NCBI RefSeq assembly: GCF_001922305.1
Contig: NZ_CP018839.1
Coordinates: forward strand, 2,604,001-2,668,000
Direction: 5' to 3'
From: Thauera chlorobenzoica
Lineage (GTDB): Bacteria; Pseudomonadota; Gammaproteobacteria; Burkholderiales; Rhodocyclaceae
Length of the DNA stretch: 64,000 nt
A program made the translations under genes and the position numbers. The notes beneath the pieces are model-generated. The model made no database searches. It saw nothing but the letters and a program-made list of their open reading frames with translations, and was not told the origin of the DNA. Of the stretch, positions 34,669 to 42,598 are shown piece after piece; position 1 is the first letter of the stretch; each line of letters opens with the position of its first letter.

Positions 34669-35187
34669 TCAAGCCCCGCTCTGCGGGGCTTTCTTCTTCT
34701 CGGGCGGGATGAAGTCAGGTAAGGTATCCAGCGCTGAAAAATCGTCCTCGGTATATACGACCGTATAGACGGGACGCCCGCGTGGCCGTGGCGGGCGCTC
34801 ATGTCCTGCCCGCGTCATCGAGCGTTCCAGTGCGTCTATCAAATCCCAAATCCGGGCCGGGTCTTCGACCGTGCCCGCGCCAATGTCCAGCGCCATGCAG
34901 GAGCGCGTCATCACGCCATCGAGGGTATCCAGCACGGCGGCCAGCTTTTCGCGGGCGACGGCCTGCTGCTGTGCCCGTTTCCATTCCTCGAATTCGGCCT
35001 TTTCCTGCGGCGTCAGCAAGGCTTCGACTTCAGGCGGCAGGCGCGGATCATCGACCTTGAAGGACCCGATCATTACCTGCCTTCCGCGCTTGTTCACAGG
35101 GTCGTAGCTGTAGCGCATCAACTGGACGGTCTGGCCCTGCCGGATATTGCCGGCTTTGTCGCGGTAGGTGCGGCTACGGAATTGCAT
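34669..35187 (-). CDS. hypothetical protein of the element
   Basis: The 172-residue product starts MQFRSRTYRDKAGNIRQGQT and reads as a soluble DNA- or RNA-associated protein: a beta-rich start (QLMRYSYDPVNKRGRQVMIG), a coiled coil (PQEKAEFEEWKRAQQQ) and a basic segment (RPPRPRGRPVYTV). It is divergent from the gene at 35273, sharing an AT-rich 85-bp promoter region with the 22-bp motif also found before traD. Not recognised. Confidence 0.6.
   Translation of the reverse strand: MQFRSRTYRDKAGNIRQGQTVQLMRYSYDPVNKRGRQVMIGSFKVDDPRLPPEVEALLTPQEKAEFEEWKRAQQQAVAREKLAAVLDTLDGVMTRSCMALDIGAGTVEDPARIWDLIDALERSMTRAGHERPPRPRGRPVYTVVYTEDDFSALDTLPDFIPPEKKKAPQSGA
34671..34691. terminator. bidirectional terminator between convergent genes
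   Basis: The stem AAGCCCCGC-TCT-GCGGGGCTT is followed by TCTTCTT on the plus strand. It serves the traA group and overlaps the last codons of the convergent gene at 34669. Confidence 0.75.
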
Positions 35188-35221
35188 AGTCTAGGTCTAT
35201 CTCTGGTTGCATTGTCAGCTT

Positions 35222-35243
35222 ATATTATGAGTTGATAAAATAG
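35222..35243. promoter_or_regulatory. second copy of the 22-bp shared motif
   Basis: ATATTATGAGTTGATAAAAT (then AG) matches 19 of 22 bases of 30507-30528. It lies 35 bp before the start of the leftward gene and 30 bp before the rightward one. It carries -10-like TAAAAT on one strand. Confidence 0.5.
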
Positions 35244-35272
35244 GCTAGTCACGCGAAAAGAGGGGCTATTTG

Positions 35273-35722
35273 ATGGGGAGCGTGACGGTTGCCGACCTCA
35301 TCGAGCAGCTACGCAAGCTGCCGCCCGAGCTGCCCGTACTGGTCGAGGGCTACGAGACGGGATGGGATGCCATATACGACATCCGCACCAGTTATTTGAT
35401 ACGCAATGCGCAAGCCAACGACTGGGATGGCGAGTACGAGGAACCGGGCAAGGCGGAGCCAAAACCCGGCTTGCCGCATCAAGCGGCGTTGATCGTCGGC
35501 AGACGAGGCCATCGGCGTGAGTCGTTGAAACCCCTGCACGCTCTCTATACGCTGGTCGACTATCCCGTGCTGGCCGCACTGGCAGCCGAGCGCACGCAGG
35601 CCACCCGGCTGGATGGCCGTGCCTGCCGAGCCATCTATGAAAATGCACGGCAGCGCATCGACTGGCAGGCCATGCCGACCCATGAGCGCGATTTTGCGCA
35701 GCGGCTGGGCGTTGTGCCATGA
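35273..35722 (+). CDS. hypothetical protein of the element
   Basis: The 149-residue product begins MGSVTVADLIEQLRKLPPEL and PVLVEGYETGWDAIYDIRTS, a compact alpha/beta pattern. Its second half (HALYTLVDYPVLAALAAERT) is helical. A GAGGGG sequence precedes the ATG at 35273. Its stop overlaps the next start (ATGA). Function unknown; the pair may be an accessory module of the element. Confidence 0.6.
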   Translation: MGSVTVADLIEQLRKLPPELPVLVEGYETGWDAIYDIRTSYLIRNAQANDWDGEYEEPGKAEPKPGLPHQAALIVGRRGHRRESLKPLHALYTLVDYPVLAALAAERTQATRLDGRACRAIYENARQRIDWQAMPTHERDFAQRLGVVP

Positions 35723-36015
35723 GCGCAGCCCGCGACATCGAGCGGGCCATGCTGGAGCGATGCCGCCAGATCGCCACCACGCCGGGCGAAAAACCCCGCG
35801 ATCAGGCTGAGGCCAACGTCTGCCGACTCGCCGGGACGATTGTTCGCATCCGATACCCCGAGGCAGGAGCGCGGCTGTTTGATGCAGCCACGCGCTACTT
35901 TGCCGACCACCCCGAACACGAACTGCCGTCCGCCGAAGTCGTGCGGCGCGGCTGGATCATCAACGCCCCGCGACTGCGAGATCGACTAGAGCGCCTTTTG
36001 GGTAATGGTTCTTAG
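35719..36015 (+). CDS. hypothetical protein, coupled to the preceding gene
   Basis: This 98-residue helical protein (MSAARDIERAMLERCRQIAT, then VCRLAGTIVRIRYPEAGARL) has its start overlapping the stop of the previous gene. No motif or membrane segment is seen. The 231 bp that follow hold no gene. Confidence 0.58.
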   Translation: MSAARDIERAMLERCRQIATTPGEKPRDQAEANVCRLAGTIVRIRYPEAGARLFDAATRYFADHPEHELPSAEVVRRGWIINAPRLRDRLERLLGNGS

Positions 36016-36246
36016 CGTTTCATCGTGATCAGCAACGGGTAGGGCGGCCCTAGGCCGACGCGCTGGCCGCCTTTGCGGGACACGCCCGGTTCGCCTGTGA
36101 AGTGAGCGGTGCAGCAATGCCGCCAGCAGCAGGAACCCACCGAATCGACCCAGGCGCGGCTCAATGCCGCGGCTGGGCGCAGTAGGAATCTCCGGCATTC
36201 ATGCCGGGGAGGATGTATGCCGCCCAGCTTCCCGTTTATACCCCCT

Positions 36247-36594
36247 CTATTCAAACAAGATGGCTTCGATTCGGGCCAAGGCTTCATTAACGATGTACTG
36301 CGGCACCGTTTCCTTGAGGCGCACATTCCGAGCCCGCCAGTCCAGCGACTTTAACTGGTGGCAATGCACTGCGCCTTGAGTGTCGGTGCCAACCCCCATT
36401 AGTGCGACGACAGTCCCGTAGGTACGAGCGGCAGCAGCGGCTCCCTGAGAAATCGGGCAAATCATCGCCAGACCTTGCTGGTTAAAGACCTTGCCACTCA
36501 GGACAAGGCCGAAATGCGGGCCTTTCATCTCCCGACCGGAGGAGGGGTCGAAATCAAGATGCACGATGTCGCCACGGTTCGGCAGATAGGCCAT
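36247..36594 (-). CDS. MazF/PemK-type endoribonuclease toxin
   Basis: The 115-residue product has the MazF fold signature: PNRGDIVHLDFDPSSGREMK, then HFGLVLSGKVFNQQGLAMIC and PISQGAA. MazF toxins cut mRNA at short sequences. The conserved Arg in the SGRE loop and the Cys-Pro-Ile-Ser strand are present. Its start overlaps the antitoxin stop by one base. This is the second addiction module of the element. Confidence 0.9.
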   Translation of the reverse strand: MAYLPNRGDIVHLDFDPSSGREMKGPHFGLVLSGKVFNQQGLAMICPISQGAAAAARTYGTVVALMGVGTDTQGAVHCHQLKSLDWRARNVRLKETVPQYIVNEALARIEAILFE

Positions 36595-36839
36595 CAGCCG
36601 TTCTCCAGTCCAACCGAGGGCATTTCATCCCATCCTTCGATTCGTGGCAGCCCTTCCGGCATTTCAGCCATTAGGTCGGACAGTTTGTAACGCGGGCGGG
36701 TCGGTGCCTCGACAGTCATCTTCTTGCCCAGGAGATGCAGTTCCACCTGGGAGCCTTCGCTCAGGCCGTTCTGGTCGATAAACACCTTGGGCACGGTCAT
36801 TACGAGCGAGCCGCCAGCTTTGCGTAGGGTTTGCAGCAT
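36594..36839 (-). CDS. MazE/ChpS-type antitoxin
   Basis: This 81-residue AbrB-fold antitoxin starts MLQTLRKAGGSLVMTVPKVF, the DNA-binding swapped hairpin, and ends with a flexible acidic tail that would wrap the toxin (YKLSDLMAEMPEGLPRIEGW). A GGAGG site precedes the ATG. AT-rich sequence upstream (ACGTAGTCCTATTCTAGTAT) probably holds the self-repressed promoter. Confidence 0.88.
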   Translation of the reverse strand: MLQTLRKAGGSLVMTVPKVFIDQNGLSEGSQVELHLLGKKMTVEAPTRPRYKLSDLMAEMPEGLPRIEGWDEMPSVGLENG

Positions 36840-37094
36840 ACGAACCTCCTACAAATCACGTAGTCCTATTCTAGTATAACTTCGTGTTTTACTCAAGTAG
36901 AACATTTACAGGGCGGTGGCGACTATCGCCCTCAATCCTAAATCCGCTCGCATTGTGGTTGTATGGTGTGCCTAGTATGGCAATAGTGCGGTAACACGGT
37001 GGCTTGATGATGGTTATTGTGTGGCTGCAAGGTGGTTAGATGGCGTTTGTAGTGTGGTAGCTGCAGGGTCGGGGCGGTACAATGCGCAGTTCCC

Positions 37095-37180
37095 CGCCCG
37101 GGTGACGAAATTGGTAGACGTAGCGCACTTAAAATGCGCCGGCGCAAGCCTTACGGGTTCGACCCCCGTCCCGGGCACCA
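37095..37180 (+). tRNA. complete tRNA-Leu(UAA) carried by the element
   Basis: This is an 86-nt class II tRNA: acceptor GCCCGGG / CCCGGGC, D-stem ACG/CGT, anticodon stem GCGCA / TGCGC around CTTAAAA, a variable arm GGC-GCAA-GCC, T-arm ACGGG-TTCGACC-CCCGT and encoded CCA. A TACAAT box (37078-37083) lies 11 bp before it. It is complete, unlike the host tRNA-Leu(UAA) split at the element ends, and differs from that gene in the anticodon stem, D-stem and variable arm. Confidence 0.95.
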
Positions 37181-37292
37181 TCCCACCTGATAGATAGCTA
37201 TCAAGTCGCAGCCCATCCCGCCCATGTAGCGGACAAGCGGTCATGATTGCCCAGCCATTGCCCGAGCTGAGGATCGACCCAGTTGATGACAG

Positions 37293-37528
37293 TCACGCCA
37301 ACCGTGTGTGATCTAGCAGCGTCGGTGCCAGCCACAAAAGTGGCTCATGATGAAAGACACGGTTACGCAGATCACGAATCTGGTTCAGTGCCGCCGAGAT
37401 GTTGTGCCGCTGCCTTTGCGGCTTCGGACAACGCGTAAACACAAGGCGGAGGTCTTTCCAGAGGACAGTCTGGAATTGCGTGTTGAAGAGCGAACTCCAA
37501 AAGCCAAAGGTCAGCTCAGCCAGTACCT
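37293..37528 (-). pseudogene. Abi-like protein gene, 3' fragment (split by Tn3)
   Basis: Read on the minus strand, this piece encodes VLAELTFGFWSSLFNTQFQT, then PQRQRHNISAALNQIRDLRN and RVFHHEPLLWLAPTLLD. That is the C-terminal half of an Abi-family protein with the RNxxxH-type end (R-N-R-V-F-H). It stops at the left inverted repeat of the transposon. Joined through the TACCT duplication with 57264 onwards, the frame reads PDKV-LAELTFGFW without a break, so the transposon interrupted this gene. Confidence 0.82.
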
Positions 37529-37566
37529 GGCGTATGACCGGGATAAGGGGAAAAACTGTACATATC
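37529..37566 (+). repeat. Tn3 left inverted repeat
   Basis: It begins GGCGTATGACCGGGATAAGG and continues through the inner box AAAAACTGTACATATC. The right repeat differs at only a few positions. TACCT precedes it. Confidence 0.93.
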
Positions 37567-37664
37567 ACCTGTAACCGGTTGATCTACAACTAATCCTGAT
37601 GACGTGCCAACCGCTGCAATTCTCCGTTACCCTTGCATGCTGGCACGGATACCGGAGGATCAGG

Positions 37665-40600
37665 ATGGCGTCACTGGAGCGCACTGCATACCCGCAGTTT
37701 CTGAGCTACTACTCACCGAGTGACCTGCGACAGTTCTTTACTCTGCAGGATGAAGAAATCAACTGGCTGAAGTCGGCCGGCCGTTCTGCCGGGACCCGAC
37801 TCGGACTGGCCGTCCTGCTCAAAGTTTTCCAGCACTTGCGCTACTTTCCTAGCCTCGACAAGATACCTTCCGAGGTGATCACCCACGTCCGGAATGGCCT
37901 CGGTTTCGGTGACGCGATACGGATCGAATACCCCGTCGAACGCACCCTCTTTCGGCACAAAGCCATGGTGCTGGGCTTGCTTAACGTCAAACCCTTCCAT
38001 GGGCACGATGCGATGCGCCAAGCAGAACGCTTTGCCTGCGATGCGGCTGAGCTCATGGATCAGCGTGCCGACATCATCAATGGGATAATCGAGGGGGTGC
38101 TCCAGGCGCGCTACGAACTCCCCGCCTTCTCGACGCTCGACGATTTGGCAGAGAAGGCCCACGCTGCCGTGCAGAACCGGGTGTTCGGTAAGGTATTTCA
38201 CCGTATCACCCCCCAACAACTCGAAGCCCTACAGGCGCTGCTGGTCACGGACAAACTGGAACGCCGCCAAAGCGAATACAACGAGCTCAAGAAATCCGCG
38301 AAACGCCCGACCCGCAAGCATCTCGATATGCTGGTGGAGCATCTGGAATGGCTGGATTCGATCACGGCGGGGGATGACGTCCTTGCAGGCCTTCCCGACA
38401 CCAAGATTCGCCACTTCGCCGCCCAGGCCATGGCCTATGACGTGTCCGAGTTGCGCGAATGCGCCGAGACCAAGCGTTACACCCTGCTGGTGGCCCTGAT
38501 CCGGCGCATGCAGGTGCGCGCGCGGGATCAGTTGGCCGAGATGTTCCTGCGCCGCGTGGCCACGATTCACAAACGCGCCAAGGAAGAGCTCGACCAGATC
38601 CAGTTCGGGCAGCGCGGCCAGATCGAGCGCCTGATCGGCACGCTGGATGGCGTGCTCGCCATCCTCGACGGCGAACCGGACAATGCGGCGGCCGGCGCTC
38701 AGATACGCGAATACCTTGCACCCGCAGGTGGAGTCCACGGGGTCCGCGAGACCTGTGCCCAGGTGCAGGCGACCAGCGGCAACAACTACCTGCCGCTCGT
38801 GTGGAAACACTTCAAGAGCCATCGCTCCATCCTGTTCCGGCTCGTGCATTTGCTCGACATCCGCGCCACCACCCAGGATCGGACGCTGATCGACGCTTTG
38901 AACCTCATCAAGACCTACCAGGACAAGCATCGCATCGAGTGGATTACGGAGAGCATTGACCTTTCCTTCGCCTCGGACCGCTGGCGCAAGCTCCTGCGCG
39001 AGGGCGACAGCGGCGATGGTTTCGGTCTGGGCTTAAGCCGGCGCAACCTCGAAATCTGTGTCTTCTCCTACCTCGCCGAGGAGTTGCGCTCTGGCGATCT
39101 CAGTATCGTCGGCTCGGAGGAGTTCGCCGATTACCGCGATCAGTTGCTTTCGTGGGAGGAATGCCAGGAGTTGTTACCCGCCTACTGCGACAAGATTGGC
39201 CTGCCGCAGGACGCAACGACCTTTGCCAGCAGTTTGCGCGACTGGCTCACCGACACCGCGCAGCACCTGGATGACACGTTTCCTGAATGCCGCGGCGATG
39301 TGGCCCTGACTGCCAGCGGAGAACCCGTGTTGCGCAAGCCGATTGCGCGCGAAATCCCGCCTTCGGTTATGTCGCTGCAGAACGCGCTGACCCAGCGCAT
39401 GCCGGCGCGGCACATTCTGGACGTGCTCGCCAACATCGAACACTGGATGGGCTTCACGCGGCACTTCGGGCCACTATCGGGCAACATGGCCAAGCTCAAG
39501 CAGCCGGCCGAGCGCTACCTGCTGACGATCTTCGCCATGGGCTGCAACCTCGGGCCCACACAGGCGGCGCGCCATCTGGGCAACAGCGGCGTCACGCCGC
39601 ACATGCTGTCCTTCGTCAATCGGCGCCACCTCTCACTGGAGAGCCTGGAAGCGGCCCAACGCGAGCTCAACGAGGTATATCTGCGCCTGGATCTCCCCAA
39701 GATATGGGGTGATGGCAAGACGGTCGCCGCCGACGGTACGCAGTACGATTTCTACGACGAAAACCTGCTCGCGGGTTACCACTTCCGTTACCGCAAGATG
39801 GGCGCCGTCGCCTACCGGCACGTGGCCAACAATTACATCGCGGTGTTCCGCCACTTCATTCCGCCCGGTGTGTGGGAAGCGATCTACGTGATCGAGGGAC
39901 TGCTCAAGGCCGGCCTGTCGGTCGAAGCGGATACCGTGCATGCCGACACCCAGGGCCAGTCGGCCACAGTGTTTGCCTTCACCCATCTGCTGGGCATCAA
40001 GCTGATGCCGCGCATCCGGAACTGGAAAAATCTGACGCTGTTCCGGCCGGACAAGGCGGTGAAGTACAAGTACATCAACCGCCTGTTCGGCGACAGCGTG
40101 GACTGGAACCTCATCGAGCGGCACTGGCAGGATCTGATGCAGGTGGCCTTGTCGATCTACGCCGGCAAGATTTCTTCGGCCACCCTGCTGCGCAAGCTGG
40201 GCAGCTACAGCCGCAAGAACCGTCTGTATTTCGCGGCGCAGGAACTGGGCAACGTGATCCGCACGGGCTTCCTGCTGGAGTGGATCGGCAGTCGTGAGCT
40301 GCGCCAGGAGATCACCGCCAACACCAACAAGATCGAGTCCTACAACGGCTTTGCCAAATGGCTGTCCTTCGGTGGCGACGTGATCGCGGTGAACGAGCCG
40401 GACGAACAGCAGAAGCGCCTGCGCTACAACGATCTGGTGGCCTCCGCCCTGATCCTGCAGAACACCGTCGACATGATGCGCACGTTGGGCGACCTCCGGC
40501 ATGAAGGCTGGCAGATCACGGAAAACGATGTCAGCTTTCTGAGTCCCTACCAGGTCGCGCACGTCAAGCGCTTCGGCGAGTACAGCCTGAAACTCAAGCG

Positions 40601-40688
40601 CAAACCCGAAGCCTGGATCGCGGACGACACCTTTCAACAAGCGGCCGCGTCGGTGCAGGACATGCGGCGCGCGACGCGCAGAGCCTGA
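37665..40688 (+). CDS. tnpA: Tn3-family transposase TnpA
   Basis: This is the DDE transposase of the Tn3 family, 1007 residues, full length. The N-terminal DNA-binding part starts MASLERTAYPQFLSYYSPSD. The catalytic region includes KTVAADGTQYDFYDENLLAG, then SVEADTVHADTQGQS and the late Glu region ANTNKIESYNGFAKWLSFGG. A GGAGGATCAGG stretch precedes the ATG at 37665, which is preferred over the longer frame from 37599. It moves the element by replicative transposition through a cointegrate. Confidence 0.95.
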   Translation: MASLERTAYPQFLSYYSPSDLRQFFTLQDEEINWLKSAGRSAGTRLGLAVLLKVFQHLRYFPSLDKIPSEVITHVRNGLGFGDAIRIEYPVERTLFRHKAMVLGLLNVKPFHGHDAMRQAERFACDAAELMDQRADIINGIIEGVLQARYELPAFSTLDDLAEKAHAAVQNRVFGKVFHRITPQQLEALQALLVTDKLERRQSEYNELKKSAKRPTRKHLDMLVEHLEWLDSITAGDDVLAGLPDTKIRHFAAQAMAYDVSELRECAETKRYTLLVALIRRMQVRARDQLAEMFLRRVATIHKRAKEELDQIQFGQRGQIERLIGTLDGVLAILDGEPDNAAAGAQIREYLAPAGGVHGVRETCAQVQATSGNNYLPLVWKHFKSHRSILFRLVHLLDIRATTQDRTLIDALNLIKTYQDKHRIEWITESIDLSFASDRWRKLLREGDSGDGFGLGLSRRNLEICVFSYLAEELRSGDLSIVGSEEFADYRDQLLSWEECQELLPAYCDKIGLPQDATTFASSLRDWLTDTAQHLDDTFPECRGDVALTASGEPVLRKPIAREIPPSVMSLQNALTQRMPARHILDVLANIEHWMGFTRHFGPLSGNMAKLKQPAERYLLTIFAMGCNLGPTQAARHLGNSGVTPHMLSFVNRRHLSLESLEAAQRELNEVYLRLDLPKIWGDGKTVAADGTQYDFYDENLLAGYHFRYRKMGAVAYRHVANNYIAVFRHFIPPGVWEAIYVIEGLLKAGLSVEADTVHADTQGQSATVFAFTHLLGIKLMPRIRNWKNLTLFRPDKAVKYKYINRLFGDSVDWNLIERHWQDLMQVALSIYAGKISSATLLRKLGSYSRKNRLYFAAQELGNVIRTGFLLEWIGSRELRQEITANTNKIESYNGFAKWLSFGGDVIAVNEPDEQQKRLRYNDLVASALILQNTVDMMRTLGDLRHEGWQITENDVSFLSPYQVAHVKRFGEYSLKLKRKPEAWIADDTFQQAAASVQDMRRATRRA

Positions 40689-40690
40689 GC

Positions 40691-41047
40691 ATGGACATCC
40701 CTGAACCCCGTTTCGCGGTTACCCCCTACGGCGATGTTGACTCCGCAGCACTGGACAACCTGCGGCAAAGCTTTGATACCACAGCGCTACTCGAACTGGT
40801 CGACGGGCTGGCTCCGATGGCGCAGCGTTTCGACAGAACAGGGGGTGTGCGGGATGAACTGCTGCGTCTTCATCGCATGGCGCACACTGTCATCAATGGC
40901 GCGAATCCGAGCGAATCGAGCGCCGATGACCTGTGGGAAGTTGCCGCCGCCCTCATCGACGAGTTCCGGCAGATGTCCGATCACTGTCTCGAGATCGCCG
41001 CAGCTCTGCAGCCGTTGGCCGACCTGCAGCCGGATCACGACGTCTGA
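40691..41047 (+). CDS. TnpC-like small protein downstream of tnpA
   Basis: This 118-residue acidic helical protein starts two bases after tnpA and converges with the recombinase gene, overlapping it by 13 bp. In Tn4652 a protein of the same size and position, TnpC, lowers the amount of transposase after transcription. Sequence features such as LLELVDGLAPMAQRFDRTGG and EVAAALIDEFRQMSDHCLEI are not diagnostic alone. The name rests on position and size. Confidence 0.6.
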   Translation: MDIPEPRFAVTPYGDVDSAALDNLRQSFDTTALLELVDGLAPMAQRFDRTGGVRDELLRLHRMAHTVINGANPSESSADDLWEVAAALIDEFRQMSDHCLEIAAALQPLADLQPDHDV

Positions 41048-41976
41048 GCGTCGTCCGACAAGGCGCGTTCGATGCGCTGCTGACCGAAGGCATCGGCCCC
41101 GTCGATATAGCGCAGGGCAGACTTCACATCACGCCAGCCGACGTATTCCATCAGGCTCTTGACATCCCAGCCGTTGTCGTTGGCCCAGTTGGCGAAACCA
41201 CGACGCAAGGAATGGCTGCTGAAGCTGTCGGCCGACAGGAGTCCCGCGCGCTCGAAAATGCTGCGCAGCAGCGGCGTGACGCTGTTGACGTGCAGGCCGT
41301 GGACACGGATTCGTCCCCATTGATCGATCCCGCGGAAGACCGGCCCTTCCTCAATCCCCGACAGATCCTTCCAGGCCGTATAGGCCGCCACGGGGCACAG
41401 ACGCGACAAGGCCGGCACCTTGAAGCACCGTCCGGCCGCCTGCCGGTCGCCCTTGGTTCGAGGCAGGAAGCAGGTCATGCCTTGGGCGGGCACGAGTTCG
41501 ACATCTTGCGTTTCCAGGCGGATCAACTCGTCACTTCGGAATCCGCGCCAGAAACCCAGGAGGAGTAGCGCCTTGTCACGGGTGTGGCGCAGTCGCGCGA
41601 CCGCGCCCTGGGTCCCGATCGCGTGGTCCAGCCATGTCACGGCGTGGGACAGTTGGCCAATCTGTAGCGGCACCGCCTGACGGGTTTGCGGCGGATGCAC
41701 GGTTTGAATGCCCTTCATGGTCTGTCGTACCAGAGGGGCCTTGGTAGGATCGGCAAAGCCGTGATCCTGGTGCCAGCGCGACAAGGCTGCGAGGCGCTGT
41801 CGCAGGGTAGCGATGGACAGCAGTTCGGCATGCCGCGCCAGATAGCGCGCGATGCTGTCCGCGCTCGCCGGCAGGAAGCCACCCCATTCCACCTCGAAGT
41901 GGCGCACGGCGGAGGTGTAGCTGCGACGCGTATTGGCGCGTGTTGCCGCGTGTACGTAGACATCGACCTCATTCAT
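41035..41976 (-). CDS. tyrosine recombinase, TnpS-like cointegrate resolvase
   Basis: The 313-residue product is a tyrosine recombinase. The N-terminal SAM-like domain begins RANTRRSYTSAVRHFEVEW. Catalytic residues are Arg in GFWRGFRSDEL, the HSLRRGFANWA box and the nucleophile Tyr in VKSALRYIDG. In Tn4651-type transposons such a protein (TnpS) resolves the cointegrate together with TnpT at a res site. It points away from the cargo; its upstream region would hold half of the original tnpS/tnpT intergenic region. Confidence 0.82.
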   Translation of the reverse strand: MNEVDVYVHAATRANTRRSYTSAVRHFEVEWGGFLPASADSIARYLARHAELLSIATLRQRLAALSRWHQDHGFADPTKAPLVRQTMKGIQTVHPPQTRQAVPLQIGQLSHAVTWLDHAIGTQGAVARLRHTRDKALLLLGFWRGFRSDELIRLETQDVELVPAQGMTCFLPRTKGDRQAAGRCFKVPALSRLCPVAAYTAWKDLSGIEEGPVFRGIDQWGRIRVHGLHVNSVTPLLRSIFERAGLLSADSFSSHSLRRGFANWANDNGWDVKSLMEYVGWRDVKSALRYIDGADAFGQQRIERALSDDAQTS

Positions 41977-42032
41977 GGAAGCGTCCTGATGACCGACTCA
42001 AGCATAGCGTGCGGCGCGGGGCTGAATGTCGT

Positions 42033-42488
42033 TCATTTTCGGACGCCGCCGTGCGCGCCATGCACGTGCCCGCCACTGATAGGTGCTCCCGGACACGCGG
42101 GCTGTGACAACTCGTGCAGGATGCCACAGTGGGCAGCATCCCGTGCCTGGGGACATTGTTCGCGCAGGCTCTTGAGTTGCCGCTCCAGCACACGCAGTTC
42201 GCGGATACGTGCCGCGACGTGAACGATGTGCGCATCGAGCAACGTGTTCACATCGCCGCAGTTCGCGCCCGGCGCATCCTTGAAGCGCAGCAGGATGCGA
42301 ATCTCGTCCAACGACATGTCCAGCGATCGGCAATGGCGGATGAACGACAAACGCTCGGCGTGGGTGTCCTCGTAGATGCGGAAATTGCCGTCCGTACGTG
42401 CCGGGGCGGCCAGCAACCCTTCGCGCTCGTAGTAGCGGATGGTCTCTACCGGGGTGCCGGTCACTCTGGCCAGCTCACCGATTTTCAT
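42033..42488 (-). CDS. cadR: MerR-family metal regulator CadR
   Basis: This 151-residue MerR-type activator senses Cd(II) and related ions. The DNA-binding part is MKIGELARVTGTPVETIRYY followed by the EREGLL wing. Metal cysteines Cys77, Cys112 and Cys121 match the CadR pattern, and a His/Gly-rich tail (GGHVHGAHGG) is also CadR-like. There is no Cys in the helix-turn-helix region, which favours CadR over PbrR. It is divergent from cadA with a typical operator between. Confidence 0.88.
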   Translation of the reverse strand: MKIGELARVTGTPVETIRYYEREGLLAAPARTDGNFRIYEDTHAERLSFIRHCRSLDMSLDEIRILLRFKDAPGANCGDVNTLLDAHIVHVAARIRELRVLERQLKSLREQCPQARDAAHCGILHELSQPACPGAPISGGHVHGAHGGVRK

Positions 42489-42538
42489 CGTGCTTGTCCT
42501 CCAGGCGGGAAGGAAGATCCTACCGGCATTCTAGGTCC

Positions 42539-42569
42539 TTGACTCTGTAGTGACTACGGATTGTTAAAT
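42539..42569 (+). promoter_or_regulatory. CadR-regulated cadA promoter
   Basis: The -35 TTGACT (42539-42544) and the -10 TTAAAT (42564-42569) are 19 bp apart, the long spacing that MerR-type activators correct by twisting DNA. The dyad ACTCTGTAGTGACTACGGAT lies in the spacer. Confidence 0.8.
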
Positions 42570-42598
42570 GACTGCAAGTCCAGACAGGGGAACCAAGC

